Position numbers and translations under genes: made by a program. Positions 17,499-25,940 of a DNA stretch of 36,504 nt are shown here, one piece after another. The notes beneath the pieces are model-generated. The model was not told the DNA's origin and did no database searches. It saw nothing but the letters and a program-made list of their open reading frames with translations. Source of the DNA: JAKFYM01 sp964612065. Lineage in GTDB: Bacteria; Bdellovibrionota; UBA1018; CAIPTA01. Where the stretch lies: NCBI GenBank assembly GCA_964612065.1, contig CAZTCD010000037.1:1-36504 (forward strand), read 5' to 3'. Numbering within the stretch: the stretch's first letter is position 1; every line of letters starts with the position of its first letter.

Positions 17499-18500
17499 TT
17501 AGAAGGCAGGAACTCGCATGTGCTTGCCTTCGGCAACGGATTTCTCAATGGCAAAGCACACTGCCATTCCCGAAAAAATTTCTGCCAAGCTTATCGCGGC
17601 TTTTCGGCCCTGAACAATGGAATCCACGAAATCATGCAAGAGGGCACCCTTGCCGGAGCCGGGGTAGGGCAAGTGATCCAGCTCCAGTTGCCCGGGCTCT
17701 TGTCGGCTGAAAACATAGCCCGACTGGCCAATATCATTTACATAGCTTCCCTTGGTTCCGTAGATCGCCATCCTATGGAGGTGGGGGAAGGTGCAGCCGA
17801 AGTTCGCGTTTATCTTGCCAACCGCTCCTTGGGAAAAACGAACAATGGCAGTGACCATATCATTTCCCTCAAAAGGGGAGCCTTCACTGCAAATCCGATT
17901 GGCAAAGGCAGAAACTTCCACAATCTGATCTCTGGCAAGCCACTGCGCGAGGTCAACCATGTGGATTCCTCCACCCAGCACCACGGAATATCCTTTTTGC
18001 CCGCGCCAACCCTGGTGAATCTTTTCTATTCTGCCGTAATTGTAATCTGCCTCGAGATCGTAGAGGCGGCCCAAGTCGTCGGATTCGATTCTGCGTTTCA
18101 GCTCGGCGAATCGAGGATAGGTGCGGAGCACGAGGTTGGAAGAGATCTTCAGGTCTGGGCGTTTTTGAGCCGCTACCCGGATTTCCCTCAGTTCTTCTTC
18201 TGAGGTGCAGAGCGGCTTTTCCACGAACACGTGTTTTCCGTTAGCGAGAGCCTGTACCACCTGCTCTTTGTGAAATTGATCGTAGGAAGCCACGGAGATT
18301 ATTTGCAGGGAAGGATCATTAAGTAGATCCTCGGCCACTTTGGTGGTTCTTACTCCAGGATATTGGAGGCTGGCTTCCTGGAGTTTCTCCTCAGAAAAAT
18401 CGCATACAGCCCCCAGCTCAGCATGGGGATGTGAGAGGAATTCCGGAATTTGTCTCATCCCAACGCCAAGGCCGATGATTCCGAGCCGTATCTTAGGCAC
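17499..18500 (-). CDS. Gfo/Idh/MocA-family oxidoreductase
   Basis: A 333-residue protein. IRLGIIGLGVGMRQIPEF is the NAD(P)-binding start. HVFVEKPLCTSEEEL near residue 91 carries the EKP motif with its catalytic Lys, and VLGGGIHMVDLAQWL near 176 carries the catalytic His. These enzymes oxidise or reduce a sugar carbon; in glycan loci they often make the 3-keto or uronic intermediates that a DegT aminotransferase then uses. Its place just upstream of the aminotransferase gene supports this pairing. It overlaps the cytidylyltransferase gene by 8 bases. The specific sugar cannot be told from the sequence. Confidence 0.85.
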   Translation of the reverse strand: MPKIRLGIIGLGVGMRQIPEFLSHPHAELGAVCDFSEEKLQEASLQYPGVRTTKVAEDLLNDPSLQIISVASYDQFHKEQVVQALANGKHVFVEKPLCTSEEELREIRVAAQKRPDLKISSNLVLRTYPRFAELKRRIESDDLGRLYDLEADYNYGRIEKIHQGWRGQKGYSVVLGGGIHMVDLAQWLARDQIVEVSAFANRICSEGSPFEGNDMVTAIVRFSQGAVGKINANFGCTFPHLHRMAIYGTKGSYVNDIGQSGYVFSRQEPGQLELDHLPYPGSGKGALLHDFVDSIVQGRKAAISLAEIFSGMAVCFAIEKSVAEGKHMRVPAF

Positions 18501-19197
18501 GCTTTTCCTCTACGAAAAAATCCCTTAATTCGGGCAATGAATAGGAAAAGCTGGGTTTGGCTTTTCCTTTCAGAAAGTTCTCCGCTCGCATCCAGTCAGA
18601 ATCGGTATCGATGCATAGATTCACCATGGAATCATCGCTTTCATTTCGAAAATTTTCGATTCGGTATTTTCGCGGATTCGAATAGTAATGGGAGAAAACA
18701 TGCTCTTGTTCCTCCTTGCTCAATTTATCTGGATCCAAAGCCAGAAAGGAATCTGCACGGGCCAGCTCTACGGACCTTCCTTTGGGGTAGGTTCGGGGAA
18801 ATACATTCGTTACCAAATCGGCAGACGTCGCTTCGAGTATTGCGCCTGCGGCTCTCATCAGATTGGGATCGTAAAAAGGGCTATCCGCACAGATCCGGTA
18901 GAAGGCGCCAGCTCCTGTGGATTTCAGGGCCATTTGGAGCCGCTGAACTACATTTTCCAAGGATCCACGATGGACCTGAACTCCAATACGACGGCAAAAG
19001 TCCGCCAGGGGATCGTCGGACGGGTCTGTGGACGTGGCAACCACAATGGGGCCATTGGGTAACGCCTCTTTGGCGGAAGAAATCACATGCTCTAAAATTG
19101 TGCGCCCCGCCAATGGCTTCAGCACTTTGCCGGGCAGACGCTGGGAGCTCATCCTCGCCTGTATCACGGCCGCAATCGTTTCCCTGGGGGCTGGCAT
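18493..19197 (-). CDS. SpsF/NeuA-like cytidylyltransferase
   Basis: A 234-residue protein. IAAVIQARMSSQRLPGKVLKP-type sequence (residues about 8-27) is the nucleotide-binding loop of the SpsF and acylneuraminate cytidylyltransferase group. RICADSPFYDP near residue 120 carries the metal-binding Asp. The family activates nonulosonic acids as CMP sugars; with the NeuB gene in the same operon this is the best assignment. It is closer to SpsF than to classical NeuA, so a different nucleotide or sugar is possible. It is the first gene of the long minus operon. No ribosome site precedes ATG 19197; the candidate promoter at 19206-19234 would give an almost leaderless transcript. Confidence 0.82.
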   Translation of the reverse strand: MPAPRETIAAVIQARMSSQRLPGKVLKPLAGRTILEHVISSAKEALPNGPIVVATSTDPSDDPLADFCRRIGVQVHRGSLENVVQRLQMALKSTGAGAFYRICADSPFYDPNLMRAAGAILEATSADLVTNVFPRTYPKGRSVELARADSFLALDPDKLSKEEQEHVFSHYYSNPRKYRIENFRNESDDSMVNLCIDTDSDWMRAENFLKGKAKPSFSYSLPELRDFFVEEKRA

Positions 19198-19205
19198 TTG
19201 AGTAA

Positions 19206-19234
19206 TGTATACCCTTCAAGAGTGAACGAGACAA
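19206..19234 (-). promoter_or_regulatory. Candidate promoter of the long minus operon
   Basis: On the minus strand TTGTCT (19229-19234) and TATACA (19206-19211) are 17 bases apart. Each matches the sigma-70 consensus at 4 of 6 positions. Transcription would start at about 19198-19200, next to the ATG at 19197, giving a nearly leaderless message, which fits the missing ribosome site. The promoter overlaps the first codons of the FAD gene remnant. Confidence 0.3.
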
Positions 19235-19317
19235 AGCAAAGAGCAGATTTCCTCATCCTGGGAGCTGGCATTGTGGGGCTGGCGGTGGCTGCCGAGCTGA
19301 AACGCCGTCGGCTATGA
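19222..19317 (+). pseudogene. Remnant of an FAD-dependent oxidoreductase (N-terminal 31 codons)
   Basis: From GTG 19222 the plus strand reads 31 codons to a TGA at 19315-19317. The product contains ADFLILGAGIVGLAVAAELK, the beta-alpha-beta FAD-binding motif GxGxxG with the conserved spacing that opens LhgO-like (L-2-hydroxyglutarate oxidase) and other DAO-family enzymes of about 400 residues. Everything after this motif is missing; a convergent methyltransferase gene ends 3 bases downstream. So a full gene was probably cut here by a rearrangement or insertion. An in-frame TTG at 19198 could extend it by 8 codons. LhgO is only a best guess among FAD families, since the motif alone is not specific. 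Confidence 0.6.
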
Positions 19318-19319
19318 AT

Positions 19320-20231
19320 CTAAGATTTCTCCCCTACAAGCAAAAAAGCAGAAGCCATGAAATGGCCCCTCCAATCATAAGGGTTTTGCTCCATGGCAAT
19401 GCTTTCTTTGAGAAAGAAGGTCTTGGTCTTCATTCCAAACATCGGGGGAAGAGCGTGGAAATGATAAAAAAGAGTGCGCACGTTTTTGAATCCAGCATTT
19501 TCGAGCTGTTGGCGTAAAGTAAAGGGATTGTGGGTGCGTGAAAGCACCTCATCATATCCGGGCTCATCCTTCTTTCCCTTACGTACAGGAGGAAGGTCCA
19601 TCCGGAACTGGGATTTCATTTCCTCTAAACTGCTATCAAGTGCGGCCTGATCTTCGCCGCAAATTGGGAGAGAGTTTGGTCGAATGAGTTCATCTCTCAA
19701 AAACTCATAAGAATAACGATTCATGGTGAACAGGCTGAATAGCTGGTTTCTTGCCTCTATTACAGCTAACCCCCCAGGCCGCAACGCTGAATTCAAGTTT
19801 TGAATCACAGCGCTATCCATTTCAGGCGGGATATGGGGTAGAACGCCCATGCAAATCACGCTATCGTAAACTAGGGGACTGTTTTTTTCGGGGTTCCGAA
19901 AAGCACTCGGTTCAATCACGCTACCTTGCCAGATTCGGGACGGATCCAGGTTATTGCCCGAAAAGATTCTTTTTCCCTCGGCCACCATTTCCGGTGTTAG
20001 GTCAAATCCGTACAGCTCTGTCTTTAGGTCGAAGATGTCCCGCAGGAACGAAGCCGGGCCGCAACCCGCATCAAGTAAGGTCTTTGCGTTCGAATCTAGA
20101 ATCAACTTTCTTAAGTGATCGCGGTGAACGGGGGGGTAGGGCGCATTGGGTCCATAATACTCGTCATAGTAAGTGGCCCCCCAAGTGGAGTAGCACTTTT
20201 TAACGGATGACTCTATTTCCTTCTTATCCAC
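19320..20231 (-). CDS. Class I SAM-dependent methyltransferase
   Basis: A protein of about 303 residues. LLDAGCGPASFLRDIFD is SAM motif I, ELYGFDLTPEMVAEGKRIF the second strand with its Asp, and YDSVICMGVLPHIPPEM the motif IV region. The C-terminal 130 residues form a cap with RNQLFSLFTMNRYSYEFLRDEL, probably for substrate binding. The start is uncertain. GTG 20231 has AGAGGG seven bases upstream and is preferred; GTG 20255 would add 8 residues but has no ribosome site. The gene ends 3 bases from the FAD remnant and is divergent from the gene at 20289. Target unknown, probably a sugar or lipid-linked glycan. Confidence 0.8.
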   Translation of the reverse strand: MDKKEIESSVKKCYSTWGATYYDEYYGPNAPYPPVHRDHLRKLILDSNAKTLLDAGCGPASFLRDIFDLKTELYGFDLTPEMVAEGKRIFSGNNLDPSRIWQGSVIEPSAFRNPEKNSPLVYDSVICMGVLPHIPPEMDSAVIQNLNSALRPGGLAVIEARNQLFSLFTMNRYSYEFLRDELIRPNSLPICGEDQAALDSSLEEMKSQFRMDLPPVRKGKKDEPGYDEVLSRTHNPFTLRQQLENAGFKNVRTLFYHFHALPPMFGMKTKTFFLKESIAMEQNPYDWRGHFMASAFLLVGEKS

Positions 20232-20288
20232 GTTGCTGCCCTCTATGCGTGACACTCTAGGTTCTAATGAGATAAAACAAGCTCGTCA

Positions 20289-22181
20289 ATGCCGAAAGGA
20301 CAATACAAAAACGCGGTTTTCTTTACTGACGACTTCTCCCGATCGGGCATTCGCCCGGCGGTGCTGGATCGCCTTTTTCATGCGCTAGTGCGTTTTTTCC
20401 TTGGAAGGATGATTAAGTTCGAGCTGGGGAACTCTTCTACCGTGATCTCCGGAGAAGAAGAGCTTTCGTTGCCCGCTGGAGTATCCGAAATTAGTTATGG
20501 AAAGGTACTGATTCAAGGAGTTACTCAGGCCTCTGCAGCTGAGTTGATTCAGGTGATAAAGATAGTCCTTTCTGCAATTCGGCCTAAAAGTGTCTGGCGT
20601 TCAAGATCGGGTGTTGCCGTGGCAGACGTGCTAGCGTTTCGGCATTTTGTTTCGTTTTTCCAGGAATACGTACTTCGCTCAATTGCTCCATTGTATTTTT
20701 TTCTGAAAAGGCGAGAGCCACAGATTGTTTTGGTGACTGATGGAGGTTCTTCGTTAGAAGAGATTGTGGAGCATCTCTCGAAGTTCTTGTCGTTGCCTTT
20801 CAGAAGATTAGATGCCCCGTGGCTACTTGGATTTTTCACCGCTGCCAAAGCAAAATTGTCTTTAAAGAAGTCATTTCCTGATTACGAGAGAATTTCAGAG
20901 CTTTGGGGTTCATTTCCTTCTGAAAAAAACGGCCAGGCGGATGTGCTTGTTTTTTGCGAAGAGGAACGGCGCATGGCTCGTGCTGCCGAGCTCCTGGAAT
21001 TGACCGGCAGTAACGGCAGGCTGCTGACAGCTCCATTTAAGCTAGAAGCAAAGAAAAAAGCGGAGGAGTTTCGAGCTGCAGGAATTCCCATTAGCCATTT
21101 ACCGGCTTTTCTCGGCTCAGATGAGCTTGGTAGAATTCGGCCGATTGCGATTGAAGATTCTAAGGTTTCATGGAACGCATTAGAGCAGTCTCAACGGTTG
21201 CGGGAGTGCAGCTTCCTTGGCGTTCCCGTATGGAACGTGTTTCAAAAGAAAATGCGTGTCGGATGGGACTCTCTCAGCCTGGTCGCGGCATTTAGCCTGG
21301 CGGCCGCAGAAAATTGCATTGATCAGCTGCAGCCGAAACGATTGATTGTGGTTGATAATGGGCTTTATTCAAAAGCACTGCAAGAGGTGGCCAAGGCACG
21401 TGGGATACCGGTGCTATGGTATGCGGACAATCCCATATTGAGTAACACAGTTTACTGGCCTGAGTTTTTTAAGGCTTTTTTCCCATTCGATGGCGTGATT
21501 GCGTCCAGCGCATTTATCGCATCGAGAATGATCGAGCGATTTGGCTTTTCGAGGGAAAAAGTTTTCATTGCGGGTTCAAAGGACAATCGTTCTGTTTCCG
21601 TTGAAAAACGAGCATTCCCTGGTAATGGGCGCGGCAAGGTGCTGGCATTGTCGACTTATGTGACAATGGACATTGATGCTGAATGCAGAAAGCGTTTTCA
21701 TCTCTTGGTGGCGAAAGCCGCAAAATTGGCGAATTTTGACCTGGTGATCCGTGCCCATCCAAATGAGTCAATAGAGGGGCTGCGCTGCGATCTGGAATAT
21801 TGGGGAGTAAAGCCCGTATTCCTCAGCCAAAAAGAGAGCCTGGAGGACATTCTTTCCGGGGTCGATATGGCCTGCATGATATTCAGCCAGGCGGGTCTTG
21901 AGGTATTAAGGGCAGAAAGACCGCTTTTTGTCATTCAAGAGAGTGAAGTCCGTGAAGCCTATGAGGCTTTCGTGCCCTACGCCAATTCAAATTCTGCAAT
22001 TCCGATAGATCCGGCAATCGAGAGCCCGGAATCACTCGCCGCTAAGTTTGATTCTTTTTTGAGCGGCGCAAAGAGGGAACAAACTTGCAAGAACGCGCAT
22101 CATTTTTATCGAGAATATGCCTCTACGGAGCGCGATCCTAAGGAGATAGCTCGGCTGGTGGATTATTTGCGATCCTCTTGA
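20289..22181 (+). CDS. Large GT-B-like protein, putative glycosyltransferase
   Basis: I do not recognise a precise family for this 630-residue protein. The C-terminal half looks like the GT-B fold of capsule and teichoic-type transferases: KVLALSTYVTMD, FDLVIRAHPNES (an RxHPxE-like motif), LEDILSGVDMACMIFSQAGLEVLRA and RPLFVIQE. These resemble the donor-binding half of CDP-glycerol or polysialyl-type transferases and of surface carbohydrate synthesis proteins. The N-terminal 250 residues have no clear motif; LVTDGGSSLEEIVEHL may be a Rossmann strand-loop. There is no signal peptide. It is divergent from a methyltransferase gene, and its last 19 bases overlap a convergent GT2 gene. A transferase for a CMP-activated nonulosonate is possible but unproven. 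Confidence 0.65.
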   Translation: MPKGQYKNAVFFTDDFSRSGIRPAVLDRLFHALVRFFLGRMIKFELGNSSTVISGEEELSLPAGVSEISYGKVLIQGVTQASAAELIQVIKIVLSAIRPKSVWRSRSGVAVADVLAFRHFVSFFQEYVLRSIAPLYFFLKRREPQIVLVTDGGSSLEEIVEHLSKFLSLPFRRLDAPWLLGFFTAAKAKLSLKKSFPDYERISELWGSFPSEKNGQADVLVFCEEERRMARAAELLELTGSNGRLLTAPFKLEAKKKAEEFRAAGIPISHLPAFLGSDELGRIRPIAIEDSKVSWNALEQSQRLRECSFLGVPVWNVFQKKMRVGWDSLSLVAAFSLAAAENCIDQLQPKRLIVVDNGLYSKALQEVAKARGIPVLWYADNPILSNTVYWPEFFKAFFPFDGVIASSAFIASRMIERFGFSREKVFIAGSKDNRSVSVEKRAFPGNGRGKVLALSTYVTMDIDAECRKRFHLLVAKAAKLANFDLVIRAHPNESIEGLRCDLEYWGVKPVFLSQKESLEDILSGVDMACMIFSQAGLEVLRAERPLFVIQESEVREAYEAFVPYANSNSAIPIDPAIESPESLAAKFDSFLSGAKREQTCKNAHHFYREYASTERDPKEIARLVDYLRSS

Positions 22182-23143
22182 CCGCGTCTTTGATACTCCG
22201 ATTGGAGAAAGCGCTTTCTCCAAAGCTCAAAGCTTTCGGCATGGTATTTGCGCACCGTTTCAAGGATGACGCCAACAAAGAGCGTCAAGATGGAAACGAT
22301 GGCGAGCGCTGCGGCTAGAACCGCGAGCGGTACCCGATAAACGTAATGATAGTTAACGTAGTCGTAAATCGGCGCAGAACCGGCCCCGATAGAAGCTATA
22401 AAAAGCAGCAGAGATGCCGCCGAAAAAAATATCAAGGGTCGATAGTCCTTGAAGATAAAGAGCAGGGCTTTCAGAACTAAAAATCCATCAGAAAAAGTAT
22501 TTAGCTTGGATTCACTTCCGGCGGGGCGTGCACCGTAGGGAACCGGGGCTTCTTCGATAATGAAACCTTTGGCCGCCGCTTGAAGCGTCATTTCAGTTTC
22601 TATCTCAAATCCTGAACTTACCAACGGTATGGTTTTCACAAATTCGCGGGAAAAAGCCCGATAACCCGAAAGTACGTCAGTCACCTTCACGCCAAAAAGG
22701 AGGGAAATCAGGCGGGCCACCAGCCGATTTCCGAACACATGAAAGCGGCGGAACGCACTTTCGGAATAAGTGGCCATTCTGGTGCCTACTACCATGTCGG
22801 CATGGCGTGAGCGGAGAACCTTTATCAGTTTTGGGGCCTCTGATGCGGGGTAGGTAGAATCCCCGTCGGCCATCAGATAAATTTCCGCTTCAATAGAATT
22901 AAACATATGGCGAACCACATTTCCCTTTCCAGGGCGTGGCGAAAATACAACATGTGCACCGGCCTCACGTGCCGCTTTAGCTGTGCCATCCGTAGAGCAA
23001 TTGTCGAAAACGTAAACCTGGCTACCGGGTAAAATTCGTTGAAAGTCTTTTGCGACGGCTGCAACTGTTACCGCTTCATTGAAGCAGGGAATAAGTACTG
23101 CCACTCCCGTGAAATTCAGGTCATTTTCGGGTGCGCTATCCAA
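22163..23143 (-). CDS. GT2 polyprenyl-phosphate glycosyltransferase with C-terminal membrane helices
   Basis: A 326-residue protein. VAVLIPCFNEAVTVAAV opens a DPM1-type GT2 domain, VFDNCSTDGTA is the nucleotide site, and IYLMADGDSTYPASEAPKL the metal site (DGD). GTRMATYSE and VTDVLSGYRAFSREFV match the dolichol-phosphate mannosyltransferase pattern. Two hydrophobic helices follow near residues 230-300. Such enzymes load a sugar onto undecaprenyl phosphate for use by GT-C enzymes outside. A much longer open frame runs upstream, but its first 124 residues are low-quality sequence antisense to pattern and overlap the GT-C gene. TTG 23143 is chosen because AGGA lies seven bases before it. It overlaps the GT-C gene end by 28 bases. 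Confidence 0.82.
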   Translation of the reverse strand: MDSAPENDLNFTGVAVLIPCFNEAVTVAAVAKDFQRILPGSQVYVFDNCSTDGTAKAAREAGAHVVFSPRPGKGNVVRHMFNSIEAEIYLMADGDSTYPASEAPKLIKVLRSRHADMVVGTRMATYSESAFRRFHVFGNRLVARLISLLFGVKVTDVLSGYRAFSREFVKTIPLVSSGFEIETEMTLQAAAKGFIIEEAPVPYGARPAGSESKLNTFSDGFLVLKALLFIFKDYRPLIFFSAASLLLFIASIGAGSAPIYDYVNYHYVYRVPLAVLAAALAIVSILTLFVGVILETVRKYHAESFELWRKRFLQSEYQRRGQEDRK

Positions 23144-24540
23144 GATCTCTTCCTCTCGATGAGCACGGAAATTCCGTCCGCTACAAAATAGTATAGGAAG
23201 GGCAATATGGGGAACACATATCGTACTACATTCGTAATCTGAGCCATGGTCGTGGCATGGTATGCCACCATGAATAGGCAAAACAGGGCACAATAACGTT
23301 CCGCTGGTGAAATTCGAGTCCAGTGCCGCCGATGTCTGGTTAGGGAGACCAAGATCAGGCCCCAGAACAACAGGCTTCCTAGTATGTGCCAAGCCCGGGC
23401 AGGAAGAAAGAAAGCCGAGGGAAGAGTGCCTGCATCGAGAAAAGCCTCGAAAAAGAACATTCGCAGAAGCTCTAAGCCACTGCCAAAGAGTTGAGTTACA
23501 GGTCGCTCGAACCAAAGGGCTATCATAGCATGCTTTAAGGCTCTGTCTGCGGCCGATTTTGTGGGGAAGCGTGATTCATAGTCCACGCGTACTTCATTCC
23601 CAATTACATCACATCCTCGGTAGTCGTATAGTGAGCAACGTTCAGGGTCGAAAAACTTATCGCAGAAATTTGTGCCGAGACTGGCGGCAATCGCTGGCAA
23701 TAAGTCTTTGGTCCACTCGGCCCGGTCTAATCGCGCCACCTTTCCGGCTATGGCAATCGATAGGCGAGTCTCAGTAACATTTTGGCCGAAAACCCGGGTA
23801 TTACGGGAATTCCAGATTTGTTGGGCTGAAAATCCACCGAGGAAGAGACATAACAGCAGCCCGAAAATCGGCCGATTTAGAGGCTGCCAACGCGAGCTTC
23901 TCAAGTTTGAGGTTTTCCAAAGTGTGCCGATAAGAGTGGCAACAAGCACCAGAAGAAATGCCCAGGAGGCGTAGTAGAGGTAACTTTTTGTTAACACTGC
24001 AGCCCCGAAAAATAATCCGGAAAGTAGCTGCCATCGTAAGGAGTGGTTTGAAAGCGATCGAAAAATCGTGCAAAGGAGGATGACGGAAAGAGGTATAGAA
24101 AGAGCCTCTGAGTAAATTTCTCGCATCGCTCCAATGCTCGTGGGAGATAACACCAAGAGAAAAAAGAAGGGCTTTTGCAGCCGATTCGGAAAGCCGCATC
24201 GAAAGGCGCAGATCCCGGCCACCAGATACAAAAACAAAGATTGAATCCATTTGATCCAGAAGACATTATGGGGCTCAGACAATGAAGACAGGTCTTTTAT
24301 CAACCCAGTAATCTTGGAAATAAAAATTATTCCGGCGAGGTAGATTCCATAGCCTGGCTCTCTATTCATGTCCGGCTTCGTATGGAATCCATAATAGCCC
24401 TCTTCAATCAGATTTTTCCCATATTGAAGATATTGGGCAGAATCAAAATAAGCCGAAGAAACCGAGCCCAGTGAGGTTGCGGCCCAAGCGTAAACAGCCC
24501 CGGCCAGAAAAAAGACCAAAACTTTAGGTAGCTTTGCCAT
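23116..24540 (-). CDS. GT-C membrane glycosyltransferase (PMT/ArnT-like)
   Basis: A 474-residue polytopic membrane protein with about ten hydrophobic segments; the first is at residues 5-22 (VLVFFLAGAVYAWAATSL). The first outer loop has AYFDSAQYLQYGKNLIEEG with the acidic residue GT-C enzymes use, and then NREPGYGIYLAG, close to the RxPGYP motif of the PMT family. Members take sugar from a polyprenyl-phosphate donor in the periplasm. The next gene in the operon is a polyprenyl-phosphate GT2 that could make that donor. ATG 24540 starts MAKLPKVL; the frame upstream of it is hydrophilic and overlaps the divergent gene, so it is left out. Acceptor unknown. Confidence 0.75.
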   Translation of the reverse strand: MAKLPKVLVFFLAGAVYAWAATSLGSVSSAYFDSAQYLQYGKNLIEEGYYGFHTKPDMNREPGYGIYLAGIIFISKITGLIKDLSSLSEPHNVFWIKWIQSLFLYLVAGICAFRCGFPNRLQKPFFFLLVLSPTSIGAMREIYSEALSIPLSVILLCTIFRSLSNHSLRWQLLSGLFFGAAVLTKSYLYYASWAFLLVLVATLIGTLWKTSNLRSSRWQPLNRPIFGLLLCLFLGGFSAQQIWNSRNTRVFGQNVTETRLSIAIAGKVARLDRAEWTKDLLPAIAASLGTNFCDKFFDPERCSLYDYRGCDVIGNEVRVDYESRFPTKSAADRALKHAMIALWFERPVTQLFGSGLELLRMFFFEAFLDAGTLPSAFFLPARAWHILGSLLFWGLILVSLTRHRRHWTRISPAERYCALFCLFMVAYHATTMAQITNVVRYVFPILPFLYYFVADGISVLIERKRSWIAHPKMT

Positions 24541-24611
24541 CTGGAAAAATCCTATCAAGGGCAAGGGCTGGCTGTCGACTTTCGCTGAACTACGAGTTAG
24601 CAAATAGAGCA
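24541..24611. promoter_or_regulatory. Divergent gap between two GT-C genes
   Basis: Seventy-one bases between back-to-back starts at 24540 (-) and 24612 (+). Promoters for both genes should lie here or inside the coding ends. I see no clear -35/-10 pair. AGAGC lies just upstream of ATG 24612 as a weak ribosome site. Confidence 0.2.
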
Positions 24612-25940
24612 ATGCAATTTGAAATTCCCAGGCAAGGTCGTTTTGCAATCGTGTCCCTTGTCCTAGTAGCGCTCTTCTTTGTTGTCCTTACTAATCCAAA
24701 ATTGATTTGGACCGATGAGTTCTTGCAATTTGCGTTTGGCGCTTATTCGAACACTCTGGAAGCTTTAAATGCCATTTCCTTGAGCACCCAGGGCATAAAT
24801 CATGGTCAGACTGGTTTTCAGATGTTTCTGAATCATCTGTTTCTGAAAGCATTCGGGGCTTCCTATTTTGTTCTTCGCTTTCCCAGCGCTTTCTCGAGTG
24901 TGCTGGGGCTGTATGCGGGTTACGCGCTACTCTCAAATATGGGCGTGTCTTTTTTTTCTCGGATATTGTTCCTATTGGGGGTGGGGCTCTCCCAATTGAA
25001 TATCGAGCATGGTGGAGAGGCGCGGCCCTATATTTTTCTGGAGGCCGCGGTTCTCGGATTCTTGTGGGCTTGGGAGCGATTTCTTTCTGGCCGACGCTTT
25101 AGAATTACCTTAATTACGCTTATGTCGGCATTGGGGATATTGGGACATCCATTCTTTGTTGCCTATGCTGGCCTGTCAGTTGTTTTAACACCGATCTTTT
25201 TTCCGGTTTATCGTGCAAGATTGATTGAAGATCTCAAGGCAAAGTCTCAGTTGTTTGCGTTAATCTTCTCCACTTGCAGTCTCGCTTTGCTTTTTCTCTT
25301 GGTTGGCAAATTCTCTTGGTTTCAGACGATGGGGCACAAGTTTCAGCTTGATCCTTTTTTTTATATTGGTCGTGATAAAAGCCTGATTCGATTTATGCTG
25401 GGGACATTCTTTTTTCCATTTGGAAAAGTAGTAGTTCCGTTTTCAGTTTTGCTTTTATTTCTTGTAGTTTGGTGGAGAAAATCTCCTGGCGTTCGTGAGC
25501 TTCTACCTTGGTTATCGTTTTTTGTGATGCTGATGGTCGTTACTCAAACCATCCTGGTCTGGCAGGTACTTAGAAGTGATTATTGGCTGCTTCAGAGGCA
25601 GTGGATCGCAGGTTCCGCTTTGGCCATACTGGCAGTGATAATTCTTGTTGAGATCGTAGTAGTAAAGATCGGCCCCAAAATTTCTATAAATGGCGCACCT
25701 ACTCTGATTTTGGTCCTTGTGGCAATGCTGGGCATGCTTGGGCTGGTGAAAAAGAATTCGTCAGTGGAGTTTCCGCCCGTGGTTCCGATAGAACGCGCAT
25801 TCGACTATCGCGATAATTTGTCGCGCAAAAAGGAAATCGAGTTGCAGGAGTTCCTTTATTTGGCCCATTTGAACCTATTGGCCGGGGGATCTGTATGGCC
25901 AATCTTTCGCCGATTTTATGAACCGAATTTCGGTCGATGA
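24612..25940 (+). CDS. GT-C membrane glycosyltransferase (GT39/GT83-like)
   Basis: A 442-residue polytopic membrane protein. The first helix is AIVSLVLVALFFVVLT (about residues 12-27). The first outer loop has LIWTDEFLQFAFGAYS with the Asp-Glu pair typical of GT39/GT83 enzymes. FGASYFVLRFPSAFSSVLGLYAGYAL follows, closely matching the lRlpSalfg pattern of the family. About ten further hydrophobic segments are present. ATG 24612 gives MQFEIPRQG; the frame upstream is unsupported and overlaps the divergent gene. It should transfer a sugar from a polyprenyl phosphate to a glycan or lipid in the periplasm. It is the first gene of the plus run ahead of gmd, from which 95 bases separate it. Confidence 0.77.
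   Translation: MQFEIPRQGRFAIVSLVLVALFFVVLTNPKLIWTDEFLQFAFGAYSNTLEALNAISLSTQGINHGQTGFQMFLNHLFLKAFGASYFVLRFPSAFSSVLGLYAGYALLSNMGVSFFSRILFLLGVGLSQLNIEHGGEARPYIFLEAAVLGFLWAWERFLSGRRFRITLITLMSALGILGHPFFVAYAGLSVVLTPIFFPVYRARLIEDLKAKSQLFALIFSTCSLALLFLLVGKFSWFQTMGHKFQLDPFFYIGRDKSLIRFMLGTFFFPFGKVVVPFSVLLLFLVVWWRKSPGVRELLPWLSFFVMLMVVTQTILVWQVLRSDYWLLQRQWIAGSALAILAVIILVEIVVVKIGPKISINGAPTLILVLVAMLGMLGLVKKNSSVEFPPVVPIERAFDYRDNLSRKKEIELQEFLYLAHLNLLAGGSVWPIFRRFYEPNFGR

Noticed and set aside
23144..23515. A 124-residue N-terminal extension of the GT2 protein at 22163.
   Set aside because: It lies wholly inside the GT-C gene on the same strand in another frame and has Cys- and His-rich composition without motifs; a good ribosome site precedes TTG 23143.
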